A stretch of 64,000 nt of DNA. Source: Pseudovibrio sp947494035 (GTDB lineage Bacteria > Pseudomonadota > Alphaproteobacteria > Rhizobiales > Stappiaceae). Every line of letters starts with the position of its first letter. The stretch's first letter is position 1. The notes beneath the pieces are model-generated. The model worked only from the letters and a program-made list of their open reading frames with translations. It did not search any database and had not been told where the DNA came from. The DNA is taken from contig CANLTN010000008.1 in the NCBI GenBank assembly GCA_947494035.1, positions 62,001 through 126,000 of the forward strand, given 5' to 3'. Position numbers and translations under genes: made by a program. This document shows positions 25,901 through 33,855 of the stretch, one piece after another.

Positions 25901-26272
25901 TTAAAGGGTTGCTACAAATGCCTTGTAGTCCGCTTCGCTCATCAGATCCTTCAGCTGAGCAGCATTGCTGAGCTTGATTTTGAAGAACCATGCTGCGCCT
26001 TCCGGCGCTTCATTCACCTTCGCAGGCTCATCAACGAGAAGCTCGTTACCTTCAACGATTTCGCCATCTACTGGTGCATACACTTCAGAGGCAGCCTTCA
26101 CAGATTCCACAACCGCAACTTCGTCGTCCTGAGATACGCTTTTGCCGTTTTCAGGAAGTTCGACATACACAACGTCACCCAGCTGGTTCTGCGCGAAGTC
26201 CGTGATGCCAACTGTGGCCACGTCGCCCTCAACCTTCAGCCACTCGTGGTCTTTTGTGAAATATGTGCTCAT
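25901..26272 (-). CDS. gcvH: Glycine cleavage system H protein
   Basis: A 123-residue lipoyl carrier. The modified lysine is Lys59 in the motif VVESVKAASEVYAPVDG, which is the standard lipoylation site. It shuttles the aminomethyl group from the P-protein to GcvT and then is reoxidised by lipoamide dehydrogenase (not encoded here). Length and the opening YFTKDHEWL match the family. It lies 73 bases downstream of gcvT. Confidence 0.97.
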   Translation of the reverse strand: MSTYFTKDHEWLKVEGDVATVGITDFAQNQLGDVVYVELPENGKSVSQDDEVAVVESVKAASEVYAPVDGEIVEGNELLVDEPAKVNEAPEGAAWFFKIKLSNAAQLKDLMSEADYKAFVATL

Positions 26273-26345
26273 TTAAGTGTTCCCTACACTGTCGTTTGTC
26301 GATTGATCTAAAAAAGTGGAGCAGGCATCTCTGCCTGCACCGGAA

Positions 26346-27488
26346 TTACTTCGGTTTGCGATAGTAACGCTGCGCCACAAACGGCATCTCGGCGACCTTG
26401 GCTGCAAGCGCGCGGCCACGGACGAGAATTTCCAGTTCGGTGCCGATTGCTGCCAGTTTGGAGGGCACGTAGCCCATCGCGACTGGTGCGCCAAGTGTCG
26501 GCCCAAAGCCACCGGAGGTGACGCGGCCAATGATTTCTTCTGTGCCCGGAACGCGGATGTCTGCGCCTTCACGCGCTGGTGCACGGCCATCTAGCAGCAG
26601 ACCGACACGAAGGTTTTCGGTTCCTTCTGCGAGCTGCTTAAGCACACGCTCTCCACCGGGAAAGTCTCCGGCTTCCTTACGACGCTTTTGCATACAGAAG
26701 GTGATGTTGCCTTCCACAGGCGTGGTGTTCTCGTCGATATCGTGACCATAGAGGCAGAGGCCGGCTTCAAGGCGCAGGCTATCGCGGGCGCCAAGGCCGA
26801 TTGCTTCGACGCGCTCATCTGCCAGCAGCGCTTTTGCGACTGCTTCAGCGGCACCAGCTGGAACGGAGATTTCGTAGCCGTCCTCACCGGTATAGCCGGA
26901 ACGGGAGGCGATGATGGAAATGCCGTCAAACTCAAGCGGGCGCGCTTCCATGAAACCCATTTCGGCGGCTTCAGGTGCGTGCAACGCCATCACTTCGGCA
27001 GCTTTTGGCCCCTGAAGAGCGATCAAGGCGCGGTCTTCAACGATCTCCAGCTTTACGTTTTCGGGAAGGGCTGCGGCAATGATCTTGTAGTCATTGTCTT
27101 TACACGCAGCATTGACGACGAGCATGAGACGGCCATCATCTTCAGCTGCCAGAGGGCGGGACACCATCAGGTCGTCAATGATGCAACCGTTGTCGTTGAG
27201 CAGAACCGTGTAGCGCTGTTTGCCCGGCTTCAGCTCCTCCATGTTGGAAGGAACGAGTGTTTCCAGGGCCGCTGCGGTGGTTGCGTGGTCTGGCCCTACG
27301 AGCCAAGCCTGTCCCATGTGGGAAACATCAAAGAGGCCTGCGCTCTCACGGGTGAAGAGGTGTTCTTTCAATACGCCGAGCGGGTATTGCACGGGCATGG
27401 CATAGCCAGCAAACGGCACCATCTTGGCACCAAGCTCGTTGTGTAGATCGAAAAGCGGTGTTGTTAGCAGGTCTGCAACTTCAGCCAT
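26346..27488 (-). CDS. gcvT: Aminomethyltransferase (glycine cleavage T protein)
   Basis: A 380-residue folate-dependent enzyme. Family segments are GYAMPVQYPLGVLKEH near the start, FDVSHMGQ, the catalytic-aspartate region DNGCIIDDLMVSR, and GFMEARPLEFDGI. It releases ammonia from the H-protein-bound aminomethyl group and makes 5,10-methylene-tetrahydrofolate. It is the first gene of the operon, with an AAGGGGACC ribosome site 2 bases before ATG, directly downstream of the tandem glycine riboswitch and its expression-platform hairpin. Confidence 0.96.
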   Translation of the reverse strand: MAEVADLLTTPLFDLHNELGAKMVPFAGYAMPVQYPLGVLKEHLFTRESAGLFDVSHMGQAWLVGPDHATTAAALETLVPSNMEELKPGKQRYTVLLNDNGCIIDDLMVSRPLAAEDDGRLMLVVNAACKDNDYKIIAAALPENVKLEIVEDRALIALQGPKAAEVMALHAPEAAEMGFMEARPLEFDGISIIASRSGYTGEDGYEISVPAGAAEAVAKALLADERVEAIGLGARDSLRLEAGLCLYGHDIDENTTPVEGNITFCMQKRRKEAGDFPGGERVLKQLAEGTENLRVGLLLDGRAPAREGADIRVPGTEEIIGRVTSGGFGPTLGAPVAMGYVPSKLAAIGTELEILVRGRALAAKVAEMPFVAQRYYRKPK

Positions 27489-27507
27489 AAGGTCCCCTTA
27501 GACAGTG

Positions 27508-27555
27508 GCGTACACGTCAAGGACCATCCCTTTTCACGGGATGATCGCGTACGCC
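27508..27555 (-). promoter_or_regulatory. Expression-platform hairpin of the glycine riboswitch
   Basis: GGCGTAC (27508-27514) pairs with GTACGCC (27549-27555), enclosing a second stem CATCCC/GGGATG (27525-27530 with 27538-27543). The outer arm overlaps the 3' end of aptamer two, so aptamer folding and this hairpin can compete. No T-run follows; control by access to the ribosome site, or an on-switch by rearrangement, is more likely than simple termination. This is inference. Confidence 0.5.
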
Positions 27556-27775
27556 CCCTCTGTCTCGAGAACCTGAGAGATTTCCCCCACTAGCCTTCAC
27601 AGACCAATGAGATTACTCCTTCGGTGAGTATCGTAACGCGCGATCCTTAGGGACTGCGGCGCTGCGCACTGCTTTCCAGAGTGTTGCTTACTGTGCGGTC
27701 CTTTTGCCTGAGAGTTTCCGGGGCGGTTGCTCCTTCGGCGATAAACCAGATGCAGATTTATTCTCTCCCGCACAG
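27553..27775 (-). ncRNA. Tandem glycine riboswitch
   Basis: Read on the reverse strand, two glycine aptamers follow one another. Aptamer one has GCGGGAGAGAAT, then CCGAAGGAGCAA and AACTCTCAGGCAAAAGGACCG. Aptamer two has CACTCTGGAAAGCAG, then CACCGAAGGAGTAA and AATCTCTCAGG, ending at GACAGAGGGGG. These are the diagnostic conserved strings of the tandem class. It stands directly upstream of gcvT and in this context usually switches the cleavage operon on when glycine is abundant. Confidence 0.95.
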
Positions 27776-27781
27776 CCCTAT

Positions 27782-27813
27782 CATTCGCCAACCCTCCTCA
27801 GACCCGGCGAATG
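27782..27813 (-). repeat. Inverted repeat just upstream of the first glycine aptamer
   Basis: CATTCGCC (27782-27789) and GGCGAATG (27806-27813) are perfect complements 16 bases apart. The element could be an operator at the gcv promoter or an extra stem before aptamer one. No recognised regulator site was matched. Confidence 0.4.
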
Positions 27814-27851
27814 CATTCCTTCTTGCTGGCTGCAACATGCCAACGAGAAAG

Positions 27852-27876
27852 GCTGGCGCGACACTGTGACGCCAGC
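27852..27876 (-). terminator. Stem-loop downstream of the lipoprotein gene
   Basis: GCTGGCG (27852-27858) pairs with CGCCAGC (27870-27876) across an 11-base loop, 25 bases after the lipoprotein stop codon. The reverse-strand tail CTTTCTC is a weak T-tract, so this is a possible terminator separating the gene from the gcv promoter. Confidence 0.45.
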
Positions 27877-27900
27877 TGTAAAGTCTTACTACCCTACTTT

Positions 27901-28488
27901 TTATTTTTCGTCGAATCCAAAGACAACATTTTGTCCCGGTTCATTCGGAAGGATAATATCTTCTTCCACAAATGCCCATGTGGCAGATGGTGACCCCGCG
28001 CCCAACGTAACCGGCACGCTAAAGAGATGGGAGTAGACCGTATTTTCTTCGCCACCCACATCCTGTGTCACGGCCACACGCACTGGCAGCAGAATTTCGC
28101 CACCTTTCCAGGTTGGACCTGGTGTGATGCTACCCGCTATCCCCAGCTTCATCGCTGAGTTTTCGCCGGATTTTCTACAGGTGCGCGCAGAATCAGTGAT
28201 GATTGCCTGATAACTTAAGTTTTCCGGCGCTCTTTCCTGTCCGCGTGGATACACAGCCAAGATGGTTGTTCCGGAAAGTTCCTGCAAGGAAGGACACAAG
28301 GCGGGCGCCTGAAGCACTGACAAGTCAAAAGCACTCTCAGTTGCAGGCTGATTTGCTGAAGACGCCTCCAGATCAGCATCTGATGAGCCGAAGCTCCCAC
28401 ACCCCGCCAGTGTTGCGCCAATTCCTGCCAGAAGTAATAGTCGTCCTGTGTTTTTGAGCAGCGTCTTAGCCAATAAATTGCCCACCAT
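27901..28488 (-). CDS. Putative lipoprotein, unknown function
   Basis: A 195-residue protein with a basic N-terminus, hydrophobic stretch and lipobox LAGC putting the lipid-bearing cysteine at residue 30. The mature part is Ser/Ala-rich for about 20 residues and then has a beta-rich look, with segments such as GGEILLPVRVAVTQD and FSVPVTLG. I do not recognise a family, though similar small lipoproteins occur beside ispH in related bacteria. The open frame continues far upstream over ispH on the other strand; ATG 28488 is chosen because it begins the signal peptide. It is divergent from ispH. Confidence 0.75.
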   Translation of the reverse strand: MVGNLLAKTLLKNTGRLLLLAGIGATLAGCGSFGSSDADLEASSANQPATESAFDLSVLQAPALCPSLQELSGTTILAVYPRGQERAPENLSYQAIITDSARTCRKSGENSAMKLGIAGSITPGPTWKGGEILLPVRVAVTQDVGGEENTVYSHLFSVPVTLGAGSPSATWAFVEEDIILPNEPGQNVVFGFDEK

Positions 28489-28641
28489 ACGAATCCCAAA
28501 TGTAACTGCAGTTTTTGTTTCTATAACAGCCGAAAACGCAAATGGCGAGATGCATCCGACCCCGGAAACACGGTGGAGGAAGCTGAAGGGCTGAATCTTG
28601 GAGAAAATCAGCGCATGGTGCGCGATTAAAAACTCTTTTTC

Positions 28642-28669
28642 TTGACAGAGGCAGTCAACATCCTTCAAT
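28642..28669 (+). promoter_or_regulatory. Candidate promoter of ispH-thrB-rnhA
   Basis: A perfect TTGACA (28642-28647) is followed after 16 bases by TTCAAT (28664-28669), 29 bases before the ispH ATG. The -10 is moderate. Confidence 0.5.
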
Positions 28670-28698
28670 TGCTCAAAGTCCAAACTCAGGAATACGCT

Positions 28699-29694
28699 AT
28701 GCAGGTTACGCCGGCCCCCAAGGCACCGATCAAGATTCTTCTTTGCGCTCCGCGCGGCTTTTGCGCCGGCGTTGATCGCGCGATCCAGATCGTCGACCTC
28801 GCCCTGATGAAATACGGCGTTCCTGTTTATGTGCGCCACGAGATCGTTCACAACAAGTTCGTCGTGGAGTCCTTACGTAACAAAGGTGCTGTTTTTGTTG
28901 AGGAATTGGACGAGATCCCCGTGGACGACCGTCCGGTTATTTTCTCCGCTCACGGTGTACCGAAGTCTGTTCCGGAAGCAGCGCGGTTGCGTAATCTGTT
29001 CTTCCTTGATGCGACCTGCCCACTGGTTTCCAAGGTGCACAAAGAAGCAATTTTGCATGACAGACGCGAGCGCGAAATTTTGCTGATCGGCCATAAAGGC
29101 CATCCGGAAGTTGTCGGCACCATGGGACAGTTGCCTACCGGACGTGTATCTCTGATTGAGACCGCCGAAGATGCCCGTCAGTTTGAACCGAAAACAGACC
29201 GTCAATTGGCGTGGATATCACAGACAACGCTTTCTGTTGATGATACCGAGGAAATCGTCGAGATTCTTGAAGAGCGCTTCCCAACCATTGCGAAGCCGCA
29301 CAAGGATGACATCTGCTACGCCACTACAAACCGCCAACATGCGGTGAAACAAATCGCTCCGCAGTGTGATGCGATGATTGTGGTTGGTGCACCGAATTCC
29401 TCCAACTCCAAACGTCTGCGAGAAGTTGGTGAGAGGGCTGGTTGCGAGAAGGCTTTCCTTATTCAGCGCGCCTCCGAGATCGTCTGGAGTGAATTTGAAA
29501 GTGTAAAGACAATCGGCATCACCGCTGGCGCGTCGGCACCGGAAGTCCTTGTTGAGGAAATTGTTGACGCTTTCCGTGAGCGTTTTGATGTGACGCTGGA
29601 AACCGTTACAACCGCTGAAGAGAACATTTCATTTAATCTACCGAAAGAGTTACGAGCTGATCCCGTATCTGGCGGAGTAAGTTCGGCACAATAG
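28699..29694 (+). CDS. ispH: 4-hydroxy-3-methylbut-2-enyl diphosphate reductase
   Basis: A 331-residue iron-sulfur enzyme, the last step of the MEP isoprenoid pathway, making IPP and DMAPP. The three cluster cysteines are Cys22 (RGFCAGVDRA), Cys107 (DATCPLVSKVHKE) and Cys206 (DDICYATTNRQ). The substrate-binding GHKGHPEVVGT segment starts at 131, and Glu137 corresponds to the catalytic glutamate region. The frame opens at a TTG that is actually the -35 of the promoter; ATG 28699, with AGGAA upstream, is the real start. It is followed after 2 bases by thrB. Confidence 0.96.
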   Translation: MQVTPAPKAPIKILLCAPRGFCAGVDRAIQIVDLALMKYGVPVYVRHEIVHNKFVVESLRNKGAVFVEELDEIPVDDRPVIFSAHGVPKSVPEAARLRNLFFLDATCPLVSKVHKEAILHDRREREILLIGHKGHPEVVGTMGQLPTGRVSLIETAEDARQFEPKTDRQLAWISQTTLSVDDTEEIVEILEERFPTIAKPHKDDICYATTNRQHAVKQIAPQCDAMIVVGAPNSSNSKRLREVGERAGCEKAFLIQRASEIVWSEFESVKTIGITAGASAPEVLVEEIVDAFRERFDVTLETVTTAEENISFNLPKELRADPVSGGVSSAQ

Positions 29695-29696
29695 TC

Positions 29697-30662
29697 ATGG
29701 CTGTATACACCGATGTTTCCGATGAAGAGCTGGGCGCCTTCATCGACCGTTTCGACATTGGCAATCTGCTCTCTTACAAGGGCATTGCTGAAGGCGTTGA
29801 GAACTCCAACTATCTGGTTCATACGGAGACGGGCCATTACATCCTGACGCTCTACGAAAAACGGGTTGATCCTGATGATCTACCGTTTTTTCTTGGGCTG
29901 ATGCAGCATCTTGCCGCGAAGGGCTTTAACTGCCCTACCCCGCTTATTGATCGTGACGGGCAGATGCTTGGCGAGCTTGCCGGACGTCCTGCGGCCATGG
30001 TCACCTTCCTTGATGGCATGTGGGTTCGCAAGCCGCAGCTGGTGCATTGCTCCGAGCTGGGCAAAGGTATGGCGCGGATGCATCTGGCTGGTGCTGATTT
30101 CGAGATCAAGCGGCCAAACTCGCTCAGCGTTGATGGCTGGGCACCACTGCTGGATGCCAGCCGCGATCGTGCGCACGAGGTGAAAGCAGGGCTTGCTGAA
30201 GAGCTGACTGAGGAGCTGGCGGAGTTGCAAGCACTCTGGCCGAAAGAGCTGCCGAACGGTGTGATCCACGCGGACCTTTTCCCGGACAACGTATTTTATC
30301 TGGGCAAGGAACTCTCCGGTCTGATCGACTTCTACTTTGCTTGTAATGATGCGTTTGCCTATGACGTTGCCATCTGCATCAATGCGTGGTGCTTTGAGCC
30401 GGATGGCATGTTCAACGTGACCAAGGCACGGGTGCTGTTGGAAGGCTATCGCAGTGTTCGTCCGTTCAGTGAGCTGGAATTTGATAATCTGCCGTTGCTG
30501 TGCCGCGGTGCCGCGCTGCGCTTCCTGCTGACACGCCTTTATGATTGGCTGTCGGTGCCGGAAGGTGCGCTGGTCGTCCCTAAAGACCCACTTGAATACC
30601 TACGTAAACTCAGGTTCCATCGTGGCGTATCCAATGCAACCGCATACGGGCTGGATAAATGA
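29697..30662 (+). CDS. thrB: Homoserine kinase (APH-fold type)
   Basis: A 321-residue homoserine kinase of the type related to choline kinases, not the GHMP type of E. coli. The catalytic loop HADLFPDN is at 191-198 with Asp193 and Asn198, followed by the metal-binding Asp211 in LIDFYFACND. Glycine-rich variation GIAEGVENSNYL at 29-40 forms the nucleotide loop. It phosphorylates homoserine for threonine synthesis; threonine synthase is encoded about 9 kb away. It is tightly packed between ispH (2-base gap) and rnhA (4-base ATGA overlap). Confidence 0.94.
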   Translation: MAVYTDVSDEELGAFIDRFDIGNLLSYKGIAEGVENSNYLVHTETGHYILTLYEKRVDPDDLPFFLGLMQHLAAKGFNCPTPLIDRDGQMLGELAGRPAAMVTFLDGMWVRKPQLVHCSELGKGMARMHLAGADFEIKRPNSLSVDGWAPLLDASRDRAHEVKAGLAEELTEELAELQALWPKELPNGVIHADLFPDNVFYLGKELSGLIDFYFACNDAFAYDVAICINAWCFEPDGMFNVTKARVLLEGYRSVRPFSELEFDNLPLLCRGAALRFLLTRLYDWLSVPEGALVVPKDPLEYLRKLRFHRGVSNATAYGLDK

Positions 30663-31111
30663 GTGATACCAAACGCGTAGAGACGTGGACAGACGGAGCG
30701 TGTTCCGGCAATCCTGGCCCCGGAGGTTGGGGCGTGCTGCTCCGCTTTGGCGAGCATGAGAAAGAACTGTGCGGGGGTGCGTCTGACACAACCAACAACC
30801 GCATGGAGTTGATGGCTGCGATTCAGGCACTCGATTCCCTGAAACGTGCGTGTGCTGTCGATCTTTATACCGACAGCTCTTACGTGAAAAACGGCATCAC
30901 GCAGTGGATGCATAACTGGAAGCGCAAAGGCTGGCGGACAGCGTCCAACTCTCCCGTCAAGAACGCCGATCTTTGGCAACAGTTGGATGAGGCTGCAAAA
31001 CGTCATGATGTTTCCTGGCACTGGGTCAAAGGCCATGCCGGTCACGAAGAAAACGAGCGTGCTGATGAACTTGCGCGCAAGGGTATGAAGCCCTTTCAGA
31101 AATCCAAGTAA
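30659..31111 (+). CDS. rnhA: Ribonuclease HI
   Basis: A 150-residue enzyme cutting RNA in RNA-DNA hybrids. The catalytic carboxylates are Asp12 (WTDGACSGNPG), Glu50 (NNRMELMA), Asp72 (LYTDSSYV) and Asp136 (NERADELA), with the active-site histidine in KGHAGHE. The basic handle region HNWKRKGWRT (85-94) is present. The start overlaps the thrB stop by ATGA, implying coupled translation. With the rnhB fragment at the left edge, the window touches both RNase H types. Confidence 0.97.
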   Translation: MSDTKRVETWTDGACSGNPGPGGWGVLLRFGEHEKELCGGASDTTNNRMELMAAIQALDSLKRACAVDLYTDSSYVKNGITQWMHNWKRKGWRTASNSPVKNADLWQQLDEAAKRHDVSWHWVKGHAGHEENERADELARKGMKPFQKSK

Positions 31112-31134
31112 GCCCGGAAGGCAAGAATAGGTTT

Positions 31135-32061
31135 ATGGACAAGCCGCTTTCCCCTTCCCCACAGGCTCAGGCCAGAACGAAACCACGCAAGGCCAAGCGT
31201 GTGCTTATTCTGGCCAATCCTACAGCCACATCTTTCCGTATGCAGAACATCACCGAGATTGTGACGTGTCTGGAAGCGGCGGGGATGAAGGTGGAGCTGA
31301 AGCTGACAGAACGGGCAAGCGAGATTGCGGAGACCTGCGCAGACCCTGATCTTAACAGTGACATTCTTGCGGTTGCAGGCGGGGATGCCTCCGTCAGCGA
31401 TGCAGCTTCCACCCTGCTGGGCCGGGGTATGAAGCCGCATCTGGCAATCATTCCATCGGGGACTGCCAATATTCTGGCTCATGAATTAAAGATGCCACGA
31501 GCGCCCGAAGAGATTGCCAAGGCCATCATTGCAGGCCGGACGCAGAAACTGCACAACGGTTATGCCAACGGGCGTCCGTTCTTCCTGTCTACCTCAACGG
31601 GCTTTGATGCAGAAATGGTGCATGTGGTTCCCTTGCGCCTAAAGCGCCGCTATGGGCGGCTTGCCTATCTCTTTATTGCAGTACAGCTGGCCTTTTCGCG
31701 GCGTAAGGGGAATTTCAAGGTGCAGGCAGATGGCGAAGAGCTGCACTGTGCTATGGCCCTGATCACCAATGGTCAATACTACGCCGGGACCCATCGCGTA
31801 GTGCCCCATGCCTCCATACTGGAAAAGCGGTTGCATCTGCTCACCTTCAAAGATGACAGTGCTTGGACGCTCTTTAAATACGCCTGCCGGTTGCTTACGG
31901 GCACTGTATCTAAATCACCGAATATTGAGTGCCGAGACATCAGGACTGCACGCATAGAAGCGTACCGTGCAGCTGCAGTGCAGATTGATGGAGAGCCGTT
32001 TGGTGGTACGCCGCTGGAGGTATCTGTTGGTGACTGCGAACTGACTGTTATCTCCGGTTGA
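31135..32061 (+). CDS. Diacylglycerol kinase catalytic-domain protein
   Basis: A 308-residue lipid/sphingoid kinase-like protein. Strand one is VLILANPTA at 23-31. The nucleotide motif is GGDASV at 82-87 instead of the usual GGDGTV, and PSGTANILAHEL at 107-118 corresponds to the second conserved glycine block. The C-terminal beta domain with AAAVQIDGEPFGGTPLEV fits the DAGK/YegS family. It may phosphorylate diacylglycerol or a related lipid at the inner membrane. The Gly-Thr to Ala-Ser change in the signature is unusual and activity is uncertain. It follows rnhA by 23 bases and may share its transcript. A weak stem (32060-32080) lies at the end. Confidence 0.8.
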   Translation: MDKPLSPSPQAQARTKPRKAKRVLILANPTATSFRMQNITEIVTCLEAAGMKVELKLTERASEIAETCADPDLNSDILAVAGGDASVSDAASTLLGRGMKPHLAIIPSGTANILAHELKMPRAPEEIAKAIIAGRTQKLHNGYANGRPFFLSTSTGFDAEMVHVVPLRLKRRYGRLAYLFIAVQLAFSRRKGNFKVQADGEELHCAMALITNGQYYAGTHRVVPHASILEKRLHLLTFKDDSAWTLFKYACRLLTGTVSKSPNIECRDIRTARIEAYRAAAVQIDGEPFGGTPLEVSVGDCELTVISG

Positions 32062-32245
32062 GCAGAGAGCCGGACTGCTCCTTTGGTACCTATTTAATCG
32101 TTAGTTTTGATATATGAAGCGCTTAGCGCGGGCATTTGTGTGCCTGCTTGTATACATCTGCGTATAATTTGATTGACAATAGAGTGGCTAATTACCAAAC
32201 TAACCGTTCTATTATGCATACATCAACGCTCACGCCGATGGTCAT

Positions 32246-32530
32246 ATGATACCCCAACCGAAATTGTTAGAGATAGAAAACAGAGACCACAAACGGCATG
32301 ACTGTCGGTGGCCTGCTGTTCTGTTTGCAGAGAACTTCAGCCGATCCTGTGTGATTGAGGACATCAGCAATGGTGGATGCCGTTTGCATATCAACACCGG
32401 CAAGCTCACTGCCAATGATATTGTGAAAATTCAGGTTCCACCCCGCCAACTGTCTTTCATCGGAAAGGTCGTCTGGCTGCGCTGTGATGAAGCAGGCATC
32501 AAGTTTACCTCGAAGCCTGCAAAACTCTGA
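32246..32530 (+). CDS. PilZ-domain protein
   Basis: A 94-residue single-domain protein. The cyclic-di-GMP-binding motifs are present: RDHKR at 13-17 (R-x3-R) and DISNGG at 39-44 (D-x-S-x-x-G). Stand-alone PilZ proteins of this length are common receptors that alter motility, adhesion or polysaccharide production on binding c-di-GMP. The ribosome site is poor. About 1.3 kb away lies a predicted c-di-GMP phosphodiesterase, so both ends of the signal are represented here. Confidence 0.85.
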   Translation: MIPQPKLLEIENRDHKRHDCRWPAVLFAENFSRSCVIEDISNGGCRLHINTGKLTANDIVKIQVPPRQLSFIGKVVWLRCDEAGIKFTSKPAKL

Positions 32531-32594
32531 GAGCGCCTTTCAGCTCAAACTATCCAATCGCGTGCTGCACCACGAGCCTCCGCGAAACGCTCCA

Positions 32595-33668
32595 TCAATG
32601 ACTGAGCGTTTTGGAAGGCTTGGCGCGGGGTAGCGGTGCCTGAAAGCCAAATGAGGCCTGCCAGGTACGGATGCTGTGGCTTTGTGGCTCCAACGATGCA
32701 GTCAGATAACTCTTGTTCCTTCCTATTCCCATTGGATAGCGCTTGTTTTGCTCTGCTTCGTAGGCAGCACTTTGGTTACTGCACACACGCATGCGCATGT
32801 CTACAGGCTGCTGTTGCAGGTCGTTGACCAGGTCTTCGAGATTGCTACCGTTCGGGCTCAGGTCACCATTCATCGCCTCAGTCAAGAGCTTGGCCGCCCG
32901 TTCGCTTACCTCTCGCCCGGTTGTGGCACCCAGAACAACGGCTATCATGCGCTGCCCATCTCTATCTGTAAGTGCAACAATATTGCGGCCAGATGGGCAT
33001 ACAAAACCGGTCTTCATTCCAACCGTGCCGGGGAGACGCGTGAGCAAGTCATTGTTGGAGGTGAGGTCCTCCTTATCAATGAAGACTTCTGATGTGGTGA
33101 ACACCTCATGGTACTGCGGGAAGCGCAGGTAGATTTCGCGCGCCAGAATGGCAAGGTCACGGGCTGATGTTTGCTGGGCGGGGTCGAACAAGCCATTGGC
33201 ATTGACGAAGTGGCTTGCGGTCATTCCGAGGCTCTGCGCCTGCGAGTTCATGCGTAGCACAAACGATGCTTCATTGTTTGCAACCCGTTCAGCAAGCGCA
33301 ACGGCAACATCATTGGCTGACCCGACAAGCATGGCGTAGAGCGCGTCCTGAAGCGTCATGGTGCTTCCAACCTTCAGGCCGGATTTCAAAGACTGCTGGC
33401 TCATTGCTTTGGGTGACATCACCACCGGAGATTTCAGATTAACCTCTCCGTTCTCAAGAGCTTCAAAGGTGACGAGAGCGGTCATCAGCTTGGTCACCGA
33501 GGCCGGATACCATGGGTGGCCCGCATCTTCAGCGTAAAGAACTTGCTGGGTGTCCAGATTCACCACCAGTGACGGTGTGGCTGCAGCTGGCATTACATAG
33601 GCAGAAGCAATCAGGGTCAGGCCGAACGCGGCCGGGAGTTTTCGAAGGGCATTACGAGCACAAAACAT
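32595..33668 (-). CDS. D-alanyl-D-alanine carboxypeptidase (S11 family)
   Basis: A 357-residue low-molecular-weight penicillin-binding protein with a Sec signal (cleavage near AAA-T at 30). The active site is complete: Ser57-x-x-Lys60 in PASVTKLM, Ser117-Ala-Asn119 in VGSAND, and Lys219-Thr-Gly221 in GMKTGF. It trims the terminal D-alanine of peptidoglycan pentapeptides in the periplasm. The C-terminal tail after residue 270 is basic and Gln/Pro/Ser-rich and lacks an evident PBP5 C-terminal beta domain, so membrane attachment is uncertain. Confidence 0.9.
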   Translation of the reverse strand: MFCARNALRKLPAAFGLTLIASAYVMPAAATPSLVVNLDTQQVLYAEDAGHPWYPASVTKLMTALVTFEALENGEVNLKSPVVMSPKAMSQQSLKSGLKVGSTMTLQDALYAMLVGSANDVAVALAERVANNEASFVLRMNSQAQSLGMTASHFVNANGLFDPAQQTSARDLAILAREIYLRFPQYHEVFTTSEVFIDKEDLTSNNDLLTRLPGTVGMKTGFVCPSGRNIVALTDRDGQRMIAVVLGATTGREVSERAAKLLTEAMNGDLSPNGSNLEDLVNDLQQQPVDMRMRVCSNQSAAYEAEQNKRYPMGIGRNKSYLTASLEPQSHSIRTWQASFGFQAPLPRAKPSKTLSH

Positions 33669-33796
33669 TAGGATATCGGTCTCAGACTGGCAAAGGAAAG
33701 TTTGCGCAGATACGCTCAGAAAAATGCCGCGAATATGTCCTCGGATGAATTAAACAGTGGAATACAGAACTGATTAATCAACGCGTGCGTTGTGAC

Positions 33797-33828
33797 AAGA
33801 AAACGGGGAGCTTCGATGAAGATCCCCG
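33797..33828 (-). terminator. Terminator of the GGDEF-EAL gene
   Basis: A stem CGGGGA/TCCCCG (33804-33809 with 33823-33828) continues through one G/A mismatch into CTTC/GAAG around a GAT loop. The reverse strand then reads TTTTCTTGT. Confidence 0.8.
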
Positions 33829-33855
33829 CGCTTTCGTCTCTAACTATTTATCCTA

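Noticed and set aside
28489..28851. N-terminal extension of the lipoprotein frame over ispH
   Set aside because: The lipoprotein signal starts at ATG 28488; the extra 121 codons are antisense to ispH and its promoter.
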